NCBI RefSeq assembly: GCF_003943735.1
Contig: NZ_RJMV01000002.1
Span: 199,315 to 263,314, forward strand
DNA from: Streptococcus sanguinis
Lineage (GTDB): Bacteria; Bacillota; Bacilli; Lactobacillales; Streptococcaceae
Reading direction: 5' to 3'
DNA length: 64,000 nucleotides
Position 1 is the stretch's first letter; each line of letters starts with the position of its first letter. The notes beneath the pieces were generated by a model, which searched no databases, had not been told where the DNA came from, and saw only the letters and a program-made list of their open reading frames with translations. The translations under genes were made by a program, and so were the position numbers. Below, piece after piece: positions 25,306-34,500 of the stretch.

Positions 25306-26157
25306 ATGTCAGAAATTGGGAGCAACAAACTAGTAAAATCTTATATTTACGGAGATACAGTTGAAATGACTACAGCTGACGGACAACAAAAACAGACCAT
25401 CAAGGTAATATCTGGAAAACGTTATGTAAATCTTGAAACAGGTGAGATTTATGACATGAATACATCAAATAGTACACGATTTGATAATCTTAAATCGGTC
25501 AAGCAAACGATGAAAAAACTGCGTCGCTTGGTTGCTCATAACTTTACTGGTGGATACAATCAACTATGGATAACTTTAACATATAGGGAGCATGTTATTG
25601 ATACTGAAATAGTTTATAAAGACTTTAAAAAATTTATTCGTAAAATTCGCAAAGAATACGGTCATGTAGAATATATTGTTGTTATTGAGCCACAAGCTAG
25701 TAGAAGATGGCATTTACATGTGCTGATGAAGAATACTACAACTTTGACAATTCCTAATGAAATTCTGGCAGACTTGTGGCAGAAAGGTTTTACAAAGACC
25801 AAACGATTGAGAAGGGCTGATAAGGTTGGAAATTACTTGATAGCTTATCTATCTAATTTACAGATAGGTGATGAAGATTCTCAGAGCAAAGCAACCGTTA
25901 AGGGAGCGAGACTATACATGTATCCAAAAGGGATTCGTATTTATAGAACCAGCCGAGGGATAAAAAAGCCTTTGGAGTTAACAGCAACCAAAGGAGAGAT
26001 AGTGGAATCTTATAAAATCAATAGCCCGCCAAATTTTTCACGTACTACAAAGCATGAGACGCCGTATGGTGTGAAAGAATACACAACGGAGTTTTACGAT
26101 AATATAAAAAGCCTGTCAGACACTTTTAGCGGAGCAACTGACAAGCCAAATGAGTGA
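25306..26157 (+). CDS. HUH rolling-circle replication initiator (two-tyrosine type)
   Basis: This 283-residue protein shows the three HUH endonuclease motifs in order. Motif 1 is LWITLTY (residues 87-93). Motif 2 is WHLHVLM, with metal-binding H136 and H138. Motif 3 is GNYLIAYLSN, with Y177 and Y181 (Y-x3-Y). Two tyrosines spaced by three residues are typical of the phiX174 gpA/filamentous-phage gpII-like superfamily, in contrast to single-Tyr plasmid Reps. Such enzymes nick the origin, stay bound to the 5' end and re-join the circle. The start is ATG 25306 behind GAGG. Two large hairpins lie just upstream, one with a nick-like loop. A role as mobilisation relaxase is also possible. Confidence 0.82.
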   Translation: MSEIGSNKLVKSYIYGDTVEMTTADGQQKQTIKVISGKRYVNLETGEIYDMNTSNSTRFDNLKSVKQTMKKLRRLVAHNFTGGYNQLWITLTYREHVIDTEIVYKDFKKFIRKIRKEYGHVEYIVVIEPQASRRWHLHVLMKNTTTLTIPNEILADLWQKGFTKTKRLRRADKVGNYLIAYLSNLQIGDEDSQSKATVKGARLYMYPKGIRIYRTSRGIKKPLELTATKGEIVESYKINSPPNFSRTTKHETPYGVKEYTTEFYDNIKSLSDTFSGATDKPNE

Positions 26158-26205
26158 CAAAAGAAAACTTTTATCAACTCTATTATAGCAGAAAAAGGGA
26201 GTATT

Positions 26206-26415
26206 ATGGAACATTTATACAAAACGAAAAAAGGTATTTCAGAATTATTTGATATCCCTTTAAAAACATTAAATAATGATTTGACTGAGATGAGGCGGAT
26301 TGAGCAGTTTCAAGATTTTATTTTGAAGCCCTCCCATAAGAGGGTTTATATAAGTATTGAGGGATATGAGCGCTTTTTGCAATACAAACAAAAGAAGTAT
26401 GAGGAAGCTATGTAG
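26206..26415 (+). CDS. xis: Excisionase-like small DNA-binding protein
   Basis: This 69-residue protein has a predicted winged-helix DNA-binding pattern: KGISELFDIPLKTLNNDLTEMRR followed by a strand LKPSHKRVYISIEGYERFL. Small HTH proteins immediately upstream of a tyrosine integrase are usually excisionases that direct the integrase towards excision. AAGGGAG precedes the ATG at 26206. It lies 48 bp after rep and 64 bp before int, with a promoter-like TATAAT and a small hairpin in the latter gap. The assignment rests on size, HTH pattern and position. Confidence 0.75.
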   Translation: MEHLYKTKKGISELFDIPLKTLNNDLTEMRRIEQFQDFILKPSHKRVYISIEGYERFLQYKQKKYEEAM

Positions 26416-26421
26416 TTATGT

Positions 26422-26447
26422 TATAATTAAGCTATGCTACATAGCTT
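26422..26447 (+). promoter_or_regulatory. Extended -10 and hairpin before the integrase
   Basis: TGTTATAAT (TATAAT 26422-26427) is followed directly by an 8-bp inverted repeat AAGCTATG/CATAGCTT (26429-26447). This is a possible integrase promoter with an operator or attenuator. Confidence 0.5.
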
Positions 26448-26479
26448 TCCTTTATTTATGATAATAAAAAGGAGAGATG

Positions 26480-27619
26480 ATGTTTTATAAAGAGTTAGAT
26501 AATGGTAAGTATCGCTATTATGAGAAATTTTATGATAAGCGTGATAAAAAGTGGAAACAGGTGACTGTTACTTTGAAATCAAGATCTAGAGTTTCTCAAG
26601 CAGAAGCAAAAAGGCGGTTAGCAACTAAGATAGATAAAATTCTTATGACACCGACAAAAGAAGAGCTGAAGCAACAAAAATATGAAGCGACTACGTTTAG
26701 TCAGCTGTTGGCAGAATGGAAAACTATTCGAGCTAGTGAAATTAAATCATCAAGTTTTAGAAGCGAAATGAAATGTTTACAATTTTTTGCTGATGCGGTA
26801 GGTGACTTGAAGTTGTCAGAATATACCACCCAGCAAATACAAAGCTACCTAATGAGTTTAAATGTTGAAAATTCTACAAGGAAAAATCGAAAGATTTATC
26901 TTAATGGTATCTTTGGCTATGCTGAGAAGGTCGGATATATCACCAAGAGTCCTGTCAAAAATGTAGTGATTCCTAAGCAAAAGGCTGATTATGAAAAACT
27001 AAAAAAAGCGAAGGAACATTTTATCAGCAGAGAGGAATTAGGAAAAGTTTTGTCGTATTGCGAAAATCATAATAAAGATAGACGCTATACATTAGCAATG
27101 GAGTTCATTTTTTTAACAGGTCTTCGCTTTGCTGAATTTATCGGTGTTCGCTATCAAGATATAGATTTTGAAAATTGTCTTTTGAAGATTGATCATACGA
27201 TTGACTATGTGGCTCACAAGTATGACGAGCGAGTACTTCAAACTACTAAGACGGTAGGTTCTGTTAGAACGATAATTCTGAGTGAACGTTGTATAGAGAT
27301 TGTTTTATATTTTCGTGAGCATTGCCGTGATGAAGAGTTTGTTTTTGTCACGGAGCAAGGAAATATTATGAGACAACCTTTATTATACAAATTCATCAAG
27401 AACAGTTGCGATACAGTTCTAGGTGAAGGAAAGGCATATAATATACATATGCTTCGGCATTCCCACATCAGCTTACTTGCTGAACTAGGATTACCTATTA
27501 AAGCGATTATGGAGCGTGTAGGTCACCGTGATGAGTCCATTACTTTACAGGTATATAGCCATGTTACGGAGAATATTCAAGACGAAGTAAGAACGAAGCT
27601 CAATCAAATTCACCTGTAA
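26480..27619 (+). CDS. int: Tyrosine site-specific integrase
   Basis: This integrase of about 379 residues has an N-terminal arm-binding domain (about 1-60), a core-binding SAM-like domain (about 70-165) and a catalytic domain. The catalytic residues are visible: R in LTGLRFAEF (about 216), H and R in HMLRHSH (about 323 and 326), H in VGHRDES (about 349) and the nucleophile Y in LQVYSHV (about 359). Two overlapping in-frame ATG codons exist; 26480 is better placed from GGAG than 26477. It reads towards the right end, 134 bp from tatD, as expected for an enzyme acting on the flanking att sites. Family: Tn916/phage-type integrases. Confidence 0.93.
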   Translation: MFYKELDNGKYRYYEKFYDKRDKKWKQVTVTLKSRSRVSQAEAKRRLATKIDKILMTPTKEELKQQKYEATTFSQLLAEWKTIRASEIKSSSFRSEMKCLQFFADAVGDLKLSEYTTQQIQSYLMSLNVENSTRKNRKIYLNGIFGYAEKVGYITKSPVKNVVIPKQKADYEKLKKAKEHFISREELGKVLSYCENHNKDRRYTLAMEFIFLTGLRFAEFIGVRYQDIDFENCLLKIDHTIDYVAHKYDERVLQTTKTVGSVRTIILSERCIEIVLYFREHCRDEEFVFVTEQGNIMRQPLLYKFIKNSCDTVLGEGKAYNIHMLRHSHISLLAELGLPIKAIMERVGHRDESITLQVYSHVTENIQDEVRTKLNQIHL

Positions 27620-27622
27620 AGG

Positions 27623-27653
27623 ACTAACCAAAAAACTAACCATAAATTAACCA
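27623..27653 (+). repeat. Three TAACCA repeats at the right end of the element
   Basis: ACTAACCA (27623), ACTAACCA (27635) and ATTAACCA (27646) are spaced about 11-12 bp, one helical turn, between int and attR. These are plausible integrase arm-binding sites; a matching ATTAACCA is near the left end. Confidence 0.5.
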
Positions 27654-27753
27654 AAGTGGTGAGAAACAATAGGAAATACAGGGAAATATAGAAAATTAAA
27701 ATTCTGTATTTCCAATGGTTAGAGAAGTATAGGGAAGAAGGAGGAAACAAAGT

Positions 27754-28524
27754 TTGAACATTTTTGATACACATACGCATTTAAATGTGGAAGAATTTGC
27801 TGGTCGAGAGGCAGAGGAGCTGCAGCTGGCTACAGAAATGGGCATCAGCAAAATAAATATTGTCGGTTTTGACCGACCGACCATTGAGCGCGCCTTGGAG
27901 CTGGCAGATAGCTATGATCAGCTTTATGCTACGATTGGCTGGCATCCGACTGAGGCGGGGACTTATGATGAGGCGGTGGAAGCCTATCTGTTGGACAAGC
28001 TTGGTCACCCCAAGGTGGTGGCTCTGGGCGAGATTGGGCTGGACTATCACTGGATGACAGCTCCAAAGGATGTTCAGGAGCGGGTGTTTCGACGCCAAAT
28101 CCAGCTCTCCAAAGAGCTGAACCTACCCTTTGTTGTTCACACACGTGACGCATTGGAGGACACCTATGAGATTATCAAGAGTGAGGGCGTAGGTCCTCGT
28201 GGCGGTATCATGCACTCTTATTCGGGTTCTTTGGAAATGGCAGAGCGCTTTATCGAGCTAGGGATGATGATTTCCTTTTCTGGGGTCGTCACTTTTAAAA
28301 AAGCGATAGATATTCAGGAGGCGGCTCAGAATCTGCCTTTGGACAAAATCCTCGTTGAGACTGATGCGCCTTACTTGGCGCCTGTTCCCAAGCGTGGTCG
28401 AGAAAACAAAACAGCCTATACCCGCTATGTTGTAGAGAAAATTGCTGAGCTTCGTGGGCTGCCTGTCGAAGAAGTAGCGCAAGCGACCTATGATAATGCA
28501 AAGAAGGTGTTTGGGCTTGACTGA
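27754..28524 (+). CDS. tatD: TatD-family metal-dependent hydrolase
   Basis: This 256-residue TIM-barrel hydrolase of the TatD DNase family has metal-ligand motifs at FDTHTHLN (residues 4-11), ALGEIGLDYHW (about 91-101), PFVVHTRDA (about 127) and HSYSGS, and the late ETDAPYLAP. It starts with TTG 27754 behind GAAGGAGG, and this whole start region was supplied by the inserted element. The original start (MKIF) lies 6.4 kb upstream. Residue 2 is Asn instead of Lys, otherwise the joint is seamless. rnmV overlaps its 3' end by 8 bp. Confidence 0.94.
   Translation: MNIFDTHTHLNVEEFAGREAEELQLATEMGISKINIVGFDRPTIERALELADSYDQLYATIGWHPTEAGTYDEAVEAYLLDKLGHPKVVALGEIGLDYHWMTAPKDVQERVFRRQIQLSKELNLPFVVHTRDALEDTYEIIKSEGVGPRGGIMHSYSGSLEMAERFIELGMMISFSGVVTFKKAIDIQEAAQNLPLDKILVETDAPYLAPVPKRGRENKTAYTRYVVEKIAELRGLPVEEVAQATYDNAKKVFGLD
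27760..27776 (+). repeat. Right attachment site (attR)
   Basis: ATTTTTGATACACATAC is the second copy of the 21367-21383 repeat, lying inside the first codons of functional tatD. Confidence 0.85.
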
Positions 28525-29086
28525 GAAGATAAAAATCCCTCAGGTGATCGTCGTTGAGGGCAAGGATGATACAGCCAACCTGCAGCGATTTTACCAAGTT
28601 GACACTTACGAGACGAGAGGTTCCGCTATCAATGAAGAAGACCTAGAGCGGATTGAGAAATTGCACCAGCTGCGAGGTGTGATTGTCTTTACCGATCCAG
28701 ACTACAATGGCGAGCGTATTCGTCGAATGATCATGGAGGCTGTGCCAACTGCTCAGCATGCCTTTCTCCGCCGTGATGAGGCGGCTCCTAAGTCTAAGAA
28801 CAAAGGAAAATCGCTTGGAGTAGAGCACGCTTCATTTGAGGATTTACAGCAGGCGTTAGCTGGGCTGGTCGGATATTTCGATGATGAGGATAATTTTGAC
28901 ATCACCCAAAGCGATCTTGTTCGGCTGGGCTTGCTTATGGGAAGCGACAGCCGACAGCGTCGAGAGTATTTGGGTGAGCAGCTCCGTATCGGCTATTCCA
29001 ATGGTAAGCAACTACTCAAACGATTGGAATTGTTTGGCGTGACTTTGGCGGAAGTGGAAGAAGCTATGCTCAAATATTCAGTCTAA
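28517..29086 (+). CDS. rnmV: Ribonuclease M5
   Basis: This 189-residue Toprim-domain RNase removes extensions from precursor 5S rRNA in Firmicutes. The Toprim motifs are visible: QVIVVEGKDDTANL (about residues 8-21) and VIVFTDPDYNGERIRR with the DxD-like acidic pair. GIEHA-type sequence (LGVEHAS) and GYSNGKQLLKRLE follow. The start is TTG 28517, 9 bp after AAGAAGG. The upstream ATG at 28490 would extend the protein deep into tatD without a ribosome site. It is translationally coupled to tatD (8-bp overlap). Confidence 0.93.
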   Translation: MTEKIKIPQVIVVEGKDDTANLQRFYQVDTYETRGSAINEEDLERIEKLHQLRGVIVFTDPDYNGERIRRMIMEAVPTAQHAFLRRDEAAPKSKNKGKSLGVEHASFEDLQQALAGLVGYFDDEDNFDITQSDLVRLGLLMGSDSRQRREYLGEQLRIGYSNGKQLLKRLELFGVTLAEVEEAMLKYSV

Positions 29087-29097
29087 CGGAGTAAGAA

Positions 29098-29985
29098 ATG
29101 AAAAAAGTAATTATTACGGGCGGCAATAGTGGGATTGGATATCAAACTGCAAAACAGTTAGCTGAGAAAGGTTGGTCAGTGACCCTATTTTGCCGTCGAA
29201 AAGAAGCTGCTGAGCAAGCCTGTGAGAAAATCCGTCAACAAACAGGAAACCCGCATATAGATTACATCTTGGTTGATTTATCTGATATGAAAAGTGTCAT
29301 GAAAGCGGTAGAACAGTATATCCACAAAGAAGAGAATTTAGATGTTTTAATTAACAATGCGGCCGATTTTGATTTATCGATCAAAAAGCCGATTCTTACC
29401 AAAGACGGATTGGAAAAACAATTTGCGACCAATGTGGGCGCTCCTTTCTTGCTTTCTTCCTTATTGAAAGACTTGTTGGGAAAGTCAGAAAGTGGTCGGA
29501 TTATTAATATTTCTTCCCAAGGGCTGGTGCTTTATCCTTTCATGAAGCTTGATTTTGAAAATTTATCTGGACAAAAACATTACAGTCCTGCTAAGACCTA
29601 TTATCAGAATAAACTGGCCTTGTTGATGCTGTCGCTTTATATGCGGAAGCATTGGAAAGGTATCAAGGTTCAGGCCATCCGTGTGACCAATGTCAAAGTA
29701 GATATGCGCCGCTATGATCACCTCAACGCTTTTATGAAAAATCTGTATAAAATTAAGTCGAGATTTTCGATTAGTCCTGAAGAGATGGCGAAAGTCTATA
29801 CAGCCTTATCTACAGAAGATGGCTATGAGGGCTTTTTGTATGACGAGAAATGTAGAGAAGTCAAGGCTAACGTATTTGCTTACAAGGAAGAAGAACAGAA
29901 AAAACTTTACACCTTGCTAGAGCAAATGACCTTCTTAAAAGATAACGAATTAGAAAAGAGAAAAGATGCGTATTGCAGACCATAG
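29098..29985 (+). CDS. Short-chain dehydrogenase/reductase
   Basis: This 295-residue SDR enzyme has the N-terminal Rossmann motif [13 protein letters not shown] (residues 5-17), LINNAA (about 83-88) and the active-site Ser in NISSQG with Y-x3-K in YYQNKLALL. Such enzymes reduce or oxidise carbonyls with NAD(P)H; the substrate is not evident. It lies 11 bp after rnmV and overlaps rsmA by 20 bp, so it sits inside an RNA-maturation operon where it is not usually expected. An SDR in this position is probably an accessory insertion. Confidence 0.9.
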   Translation: MKKVIITGGNSGIGYQTAKQLAEKGWSVTLFCRRKEAAEQACEKIRQQTGNPHIDYILVDLSDMKSVMKAVEQYIHKEENLDVLINNAADFDLSIKKPILTKDGLEKQFATNVGAPFLLSSLLKDLLGKSESGRIINISSQGLVLYPFMKLDFENLSGQKHYSPAKTYYQNKLALLMLSLYMRKHWKGIKVQAIRVTNVKVDMRRYDHLNAFMKNLYKIKSRFSISPEEMAKVYTALSTEDGYEGFLYDEKCREVKANVFAYKEEEQKKLYTLLEQMTFLKDNELEKRKDAYCRP

Positions 29986-30838
29986 TGTGACCCGTGCCAT
30001 TCTGGAGCGTCACGGTTTCACTTTTAAAAAATCTTTCGGTCAGAATTTCCTGACGGATACCAACATTCTCCAGAAGATTGTGGATACAGCCGAGATTGAC
30101 AAAAATGTCAATGTCATCGAGATTGGGCCTGGTATTGGGGCTTTGACAGAATTTTTGGCCGAAAGTGCCGCCGAAGTCATGGCCTTTGAGATTGATGACC
30201 GTCTGGTGCCAATTTTGGCGGATACTCTGCGCGATTTTGACAATGTGACAGTGGTTAATCAGGATATTCTCAAGGTTGATTTGGCCCAGTACATAGCAGA
30301 GTTTAAGAATCCAGACCTGCCTATCAAGGTAGTGGCGAACTTGCCCTACTATATCACGACGCCGATTCTCATGCACTTGATTGAGAGTAGGATTCCTTTT
30401 AGTGAGTTTGTCGTGATGATGCAGAGAGAAGTGGCCGATCGGATTTCGGCTCAGCCTAATACCAAGGCCTACGGTAGTTTGTCAATCGCGGTCCAGTATT
30501 ACATGACGGCTAAGGTTGCCTTTATCGTGCCACGGACAGTCTTTGTACCAGCGCCAAATGTGGATTCGGCCATTCTCAAGATGGTGCGCAGAGACCAGCC
30601 AGCTGTTGAGGTACAGGACGAGAAATTCTTTTTCAAGGTCTCCAAGGCCAGTTTTGTCCACCGTCGGAAGACTCTCTGGAATAACCTGACCAGTTGTTTT
30701 GGGAAGTCTGAGGAGACTAAAGGCAAACTGACAGCAGCCTTAGAACGAGCTGACTTATCTCCAAGTGTTCGGGGAGAAGCTCTGAGTTTAGAGGAATTTG
30801 CGCGCCTGGCAGACGCTTTGAAGTCTGAGGGATTATAA
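29966..30838 (+). CDS. rsmA: 16S rRNA dimethyladenosine transferase
   Basis: This 290-residue methyltransferase (KsgA) dimethylates the two adjacent adenosines in the 3' hairpin of 16S rRNA. SAM-binding motif I is [15 protein letters not shown] (about residues 51-65), with [11 protein letters not shown] just before it. The catalytic [10 protein letters not shown] lies at about 120-129. C-terminal helices are complete. It overlaps the SDR gene by 20 bp. Kasugamycin sensitivity depends on this gene in other bacteria. Confidence 0.95.
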   Translation: MRIADHSVTRAILERHGFTFKKSFGQNFLTDTNILQKIVDTAEIDKNVNVIEIGPGIGALTEFLAESAAEVMAFEIDDRLVPILADTLRDFDNVTVVNQDILKVDLAQYIAEFKNPDLPIKVVANLPYYITTPILMHLIESRIPFSEFVVMMQREVADRISAQPNTKAYGSLSIAVQYYMTAKVAFIVPRTVFVPAPNVDSAILKMVRRDQPAVEVQDEKFFFKVSKASFVHRRKTLWNNLTSCFGKSEETKGKLTAALERADLSPSVRGEALSLEEFARLADALKSEGL

Positions 30839-30839
30839 A

Positions 30840-30878
30840 AAATAGAAGATCTGCTCTGTATAGCTGGTCTTCTATTTT
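30840..30878 (+). terminator. Terminator of the tatD-rsmA operon
   Basis: AATAGAAGA pairs with TCTTCTATT and is followed by TTGC. The T-tract is short, so termination may be incomplete. Confidence 0.65.
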
Positions 30879-30893
30879 GCTAATGAGGTACAT

Positions 30894-31301
30894 ATGAAAG
30901 TGAAATTTCTGTCTTTGTTTTCTGCCCTGCTCTGGTTTTCGCAGTCTTTACTCCATTTCCTGCTTATGTTAGGTCTGCCTCTGGGACGTTTTGTATTTGG
31001 CGGAGCTTATATAGTATTTCCTTTATGGCTGCGTCCTGTCAACTTCCTTCTTTTCTTGATGTTGGGTTTCTTTGGTTTCAGTTATCTATCTTTTGGCAGC
31101 TGGCTAAGAAGTAGCTTGAAGTCTTCTGTTCTGAGAAAGATCATCTTAAGCGGAACTGTTTTTCTCTTTTTGGCTACTGTTTTCAATTTCTTTGTGACCG
31201 TGAGTCTCTTAGAGAAGTATTTAACTGGGGGACTGACCTTTCTGGCTTTTCTAAGCAGTGTAATTCTGCTTCATAATAACAAAAAATCCTATCAATCATG
31301 A
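30894..31301 (+). CDS. Small hypothetical membrane protein
   Basis: This 135-residue protein is almost entirely hydrophobic, with four predicted helices (about residues 5-30, 36-62, 78-100 and 106-125). It is Phe/Leu-rich with few charged residues. ATG 30894 is preceded by AATGAGG. Its stop codon lies inside the downstream terminator hairpin. No family is recognised; function is unknown. Confidence 0.6.
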   Translation: MKVKFLSLFSALLWFSQSLLHFLLMLGLPLGRFVFGGAYIVFPLWLRPVNFLLFLMLGFFGFSYLSFGSWLRSSLKSSVLRKIILSGTVFLFLATVFNFFVTVSLLEKYLTGGLTFLAFLSSVILLHNNKKSYQS

Positions 31302-31315
31302 TAGGATTGCTTTTT
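31284..31315. terminator. Bidirectional terminator between the membrane protein and tRNA-Leu
   Basis: AATCCTATCA and TGATAGGATT pair closely and are flanked by T-runs on both strands. It serves the plus-strand ORF and the minus-strand tRNA. Confidence 0.88.
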
Positions 31316-31316
31316 A

Positions 31317-31399
31317 TGCGGAGGAAGGGATTTGAACCCTCACACCCGTACGGGCACATGCGCCTGAAGCATGCGTGTCTGCCGTTCCACCACCTCCGC
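31317..31399 (-). tRNA. tRNA-Leu (anticodon CAG)
   Basis: On the minus strand an 83-nt cloverleaf is formed. The acceptor stem GCGGAGG pairs with CCTCCGC (discriminator A). The anticodon arm CATGC-TTCAGGC-GCATG gives anticodon CAG. A long variable arm (TGCCCGTACGGGTG) and a TTCAAAT T-loop follow. The long variable arm and anticodon identify a class II leucine tRNA reading CUG. CCA is not encoded. Confidence 0.96.
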
Positions 31400-31518
31400 T
31401 TGAGATTCTATTATAACTTATTTTTGTGAAAATGCCAATAGAGAATATCAGTTTTTTTCACTGTATGAAAAAAGCAGAAAAATTTCTATTTTTTCTTTAC
31501 TAAAATAGTTCTATGATA

Positions 31519-31547
31519 TTGCCATTATAGCAAGTATTTGTTACAAT
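31519..31547 (+). promoter_or_regulatory. Promoter of the wall-anchored adhesin
   Basis: TTGCCA (31519-31524) and TACAAT (31542-31547) are 17 bp apart with an extended -10 TG. The leader is about 40 nt. Confidence 0.7.
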
Positions 31548-31593
31548 TAGATTAATTACTTATTTAGGTAACGAAATAAAAAAGGAGAATGTT

Positions 31594-34500
31594 ATGAAAC
31601 TGAAAAAATGGCTGCTATTTTTGATGCTGCCCCTGCTGTTTTTGCTGGATTTGAAGCTGTTTACAGCAACAGCTCAAGCTGATGCTTTGAAGAATGCAAT
31701 CACAGATATTAAGATTTGGGACCACTCTAATGGCCGCGAAGCAACCAAGGTTAACGGTGCTTACAATTTGGTCCAAGGGGGAAATTATCGCTATGAGCTA
31801 GTTTTTGATTTGTCTGCTTACGATAACCAGCTCAAGGATGGGGATACCTTTACCTTTACAGTACCGAACGGTGCAACCATTGCTGATGGTACAACTTTTA
31901 CTCTGACGGATAATGAAACGCAGGTCCAGCTCGGAGCTGCTAAGATGACATCGAATGGTTCAGGTAAGGGCGGTCTGATCACAGTTACTATTCAGAATTT
32001 GGCAGATTACAAGTCTAAGACAACTGCTAGTGGAGTAAGAGGGAGCTTCTTCTTTGACTTTCAGGCGACGACAGTAGGCGCTGATCAAGACTGGAATTAT
32101 AAGCCTGAGGAAACTCAAGGCGCGATGAGCCATAAGGTAACCATTAACGAGCGCAAACAGAGCAGTTTTTCAACAGCCGGTGAAAACTACGCTAAGATTG
32201 GAGGAGTCATTGCTAAGAAGCCATATAATTCGGCTATTCTAGGAAAGAGCGGTGACTACTCACACAACTGGACTGTTCGTATCAATACTCAGCAAAAGAC
32301 TTATAATTCTCCGATTGTTATCAAGGATGTCATTCCAGATAGCAGTGCACCAATGCAATTCGTTCCGGAGCAATTTGTCCTTCGCCAAGGGGAGTACACA
32401 CAGAGTTTATCAAGTATTGCGAATTCTGTTATCTTGAAAGAAGGTCAAGATTATACAGTTGCCTATAATGACACTTATACAGAGTTTACTCTAACCATCA
32501 ATAACCCAGGCAATCGTGCCTTTATGTTGAACTATATGACTACTTCACCAGCTGATGGTTCTTTAGTATCCAATACGGCTGAGATGGAAGTTGATAATAC
32601 AAAACTGCCATTCAGAGACGATCGTCCTAGTCAGACGAGTTCTACGATAGAGCGCAGTAGCCGGATTACAGAGGGCGGTGTCATCACAGCTGATATCAGC
32701 AACAGTCTGGTTCTCTACAAGCAAGATTCTAAGACTGGCAAAATGCTGGAAGGTGCTGTCTTTAAGGTGACAACTCCTAGCGGTGAAGAGATTACTCTGC
32801 CGCCGACAGATGCTAACGGTCGGGTTTCTACACAACCTTTCTCAAGTGAAGAAATCAAGAAAGGCCAATTCACAGTAGAAGAAGTCACAGCTCCGGAAGG
32901 CTATGTACTGGACAGCAATCCGATGAAAGTGACTATCAAGGCTGACGGAGCGGTTAAGACAGTCAAGAATACGGTAGATCCAAATGCCAGCAAAAAGCTG
33001 ACAGTCAAGAAAATTTGGAAAGATGAAAACAATCAGGATGGCAAGCGTCCGGCTTCCATCACTGTAGATGTCTACGCTAACGGTCAAAAACTGGCTGATA
33101 AGACAGTGACCGTAACTGGTGGCAGTACAGATGCGGAGTGGACAGCTCAGATAACTGATTTACCAATCTTTGATGCCAACGGACAAAAAATCACCTATAC
33201 AATCGGTGAAGAACAGCTTGATGGCTACGATGCTCCAGAAGTAGATCAGGAAAATCTCACTGTTACCAATAGTCGTACGCCAGAGAAAATCTCTATTAAA
33301 GCCAGCAAGAAATGGGATGATGCCGAGAATCAAGACGGCAAACGTCCTGCCAATGTTGTTGTAAAACTTTATAAAGAAGTCGGCGGTCAGAAATCAGAAG
33401 TTGCGAACAGAACTCTGACCGAAGCTGACCAGTGGGCGACTGAGTTCACTAACTTGAACAAATATGAAAAGGGACAAGAAGTTGTTTATTCTCTGGAAGA
33501 AGACGCGGTTCCTCACTATCAATCTCAGGTAACTGGCAATGCTGCTGATGGCTTTGTAGTGACCAACACTTACAAGCCAGAAACCATCAAGATTTCCGGT
33601 CAGAAGAAGTGGGATGATGCAGATAACCAAGATGGCAAGCGTCCAAATGCTGTTAGAGTCAAGATCTTGAAAGGCCAAGATATTGTCGATGTACAGGAAG
33701 TGACGGCTGCTAACGGTTGGAAATATGAATCTAATCCTCTTCCTAAATATGCAGCTGGCCAAGAAATTGCTTATACTGTTGCAGAAGAAGCTGTCTCAGG
33801 CTACACGAGCAAGGTGGACGGCTACAACATCACCAACTCTTACACTCCAGAAACGGTCAAGATTTCTGGTCAAAAGAAGTGGGATGATGCGGACAACCAA
33901 GATGGCAAGCGTCCAGCTTCTGTTAAGGTTAAAATTCTGAATGGAGATACGGTTGTTGATGAGCAAAATGTGACTTCTGCTAACGAATGGAAATATGAGT
34001 CTAAGGCTCTACCTAAATATGCGTCAGGCCAAGAAATCACTTATACCGTAAGTGAGGAAACTGTTCCAGGTTATACTAGCAAAGTGGATGGTTACAACAT
34101 CACCAACTCTTACACTCCAGAGACAACGACTGTGTCTGGAAGCAAGACTTGGGAAGATGGCGATAACCAAGATGGCAAGCGTCCAGCTTCTATCACAGTT
34201 AATCTGCTAGCTGATGGTCAAAAAGTCAATACCCAAACAGTCGGAGAGGCAGAAGGCTGGTCTTACAACTTTACTGGCTTGCCAGTCTACAAGGATGGCC
34301 AACGAATTACCTATACAGTAACGGAAGAAGCTGTTCCAGGTTATTCAACCAGTCTCAACGGCTACAATATTACTAACTCTTATACACCAGAGAAGACAGA
34401 AATCACTGCCAGCAAGACCTGGAATGACAGCGACAATCAAGACGGCAAGCGTCCAACTAAGATTAGCATTAAGCTGATGAAGACAGTCGGCGGTGTCAAG

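Larger units (their letters stand above)
21367..27776. mobile_element. 6.4-kb integrated element in the 5' end of tatD
   Basis: The segment is bounded by near-identical 17-bp direct repeats (ATTTTTGATAC-R-CATAC) that both belong to codons 3-8 of tatD. It carries, in order, an HTH regulator (-), a membrane protein (+), a small protein (-), two unrecognised proteins (+), a HUH replication initiator (+), an Xis-like protein (+) and a tyrosine integrase (+) next to the right end. It is visibly more AT-rich than the flanks. No relaxosome coupling protein, type IV secretion, capsid or morphogenesis gene is present. It is therefore an integrated replicon (plasmid- or satellite-like) or a small mobilizable element rather than a conjugative element or full prophage. 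Confidence 0.9.

Noticed and set aside
25145-25333. ORF of 62 codons across the large hairpin upstream of rep
   Set aside because: It lies inside the inverted-repeat structure, has no ribosome site and ends within rep; it is a chance frame.
21367-27776. Tn916-type integrative and conjugative element
   Set aside because: There is no FtsK-like coupling protein, no type IV secretion genes and no Tn916-type relaxase set; the only DNA-processing protein is a two-tyrosine HUH Rep.
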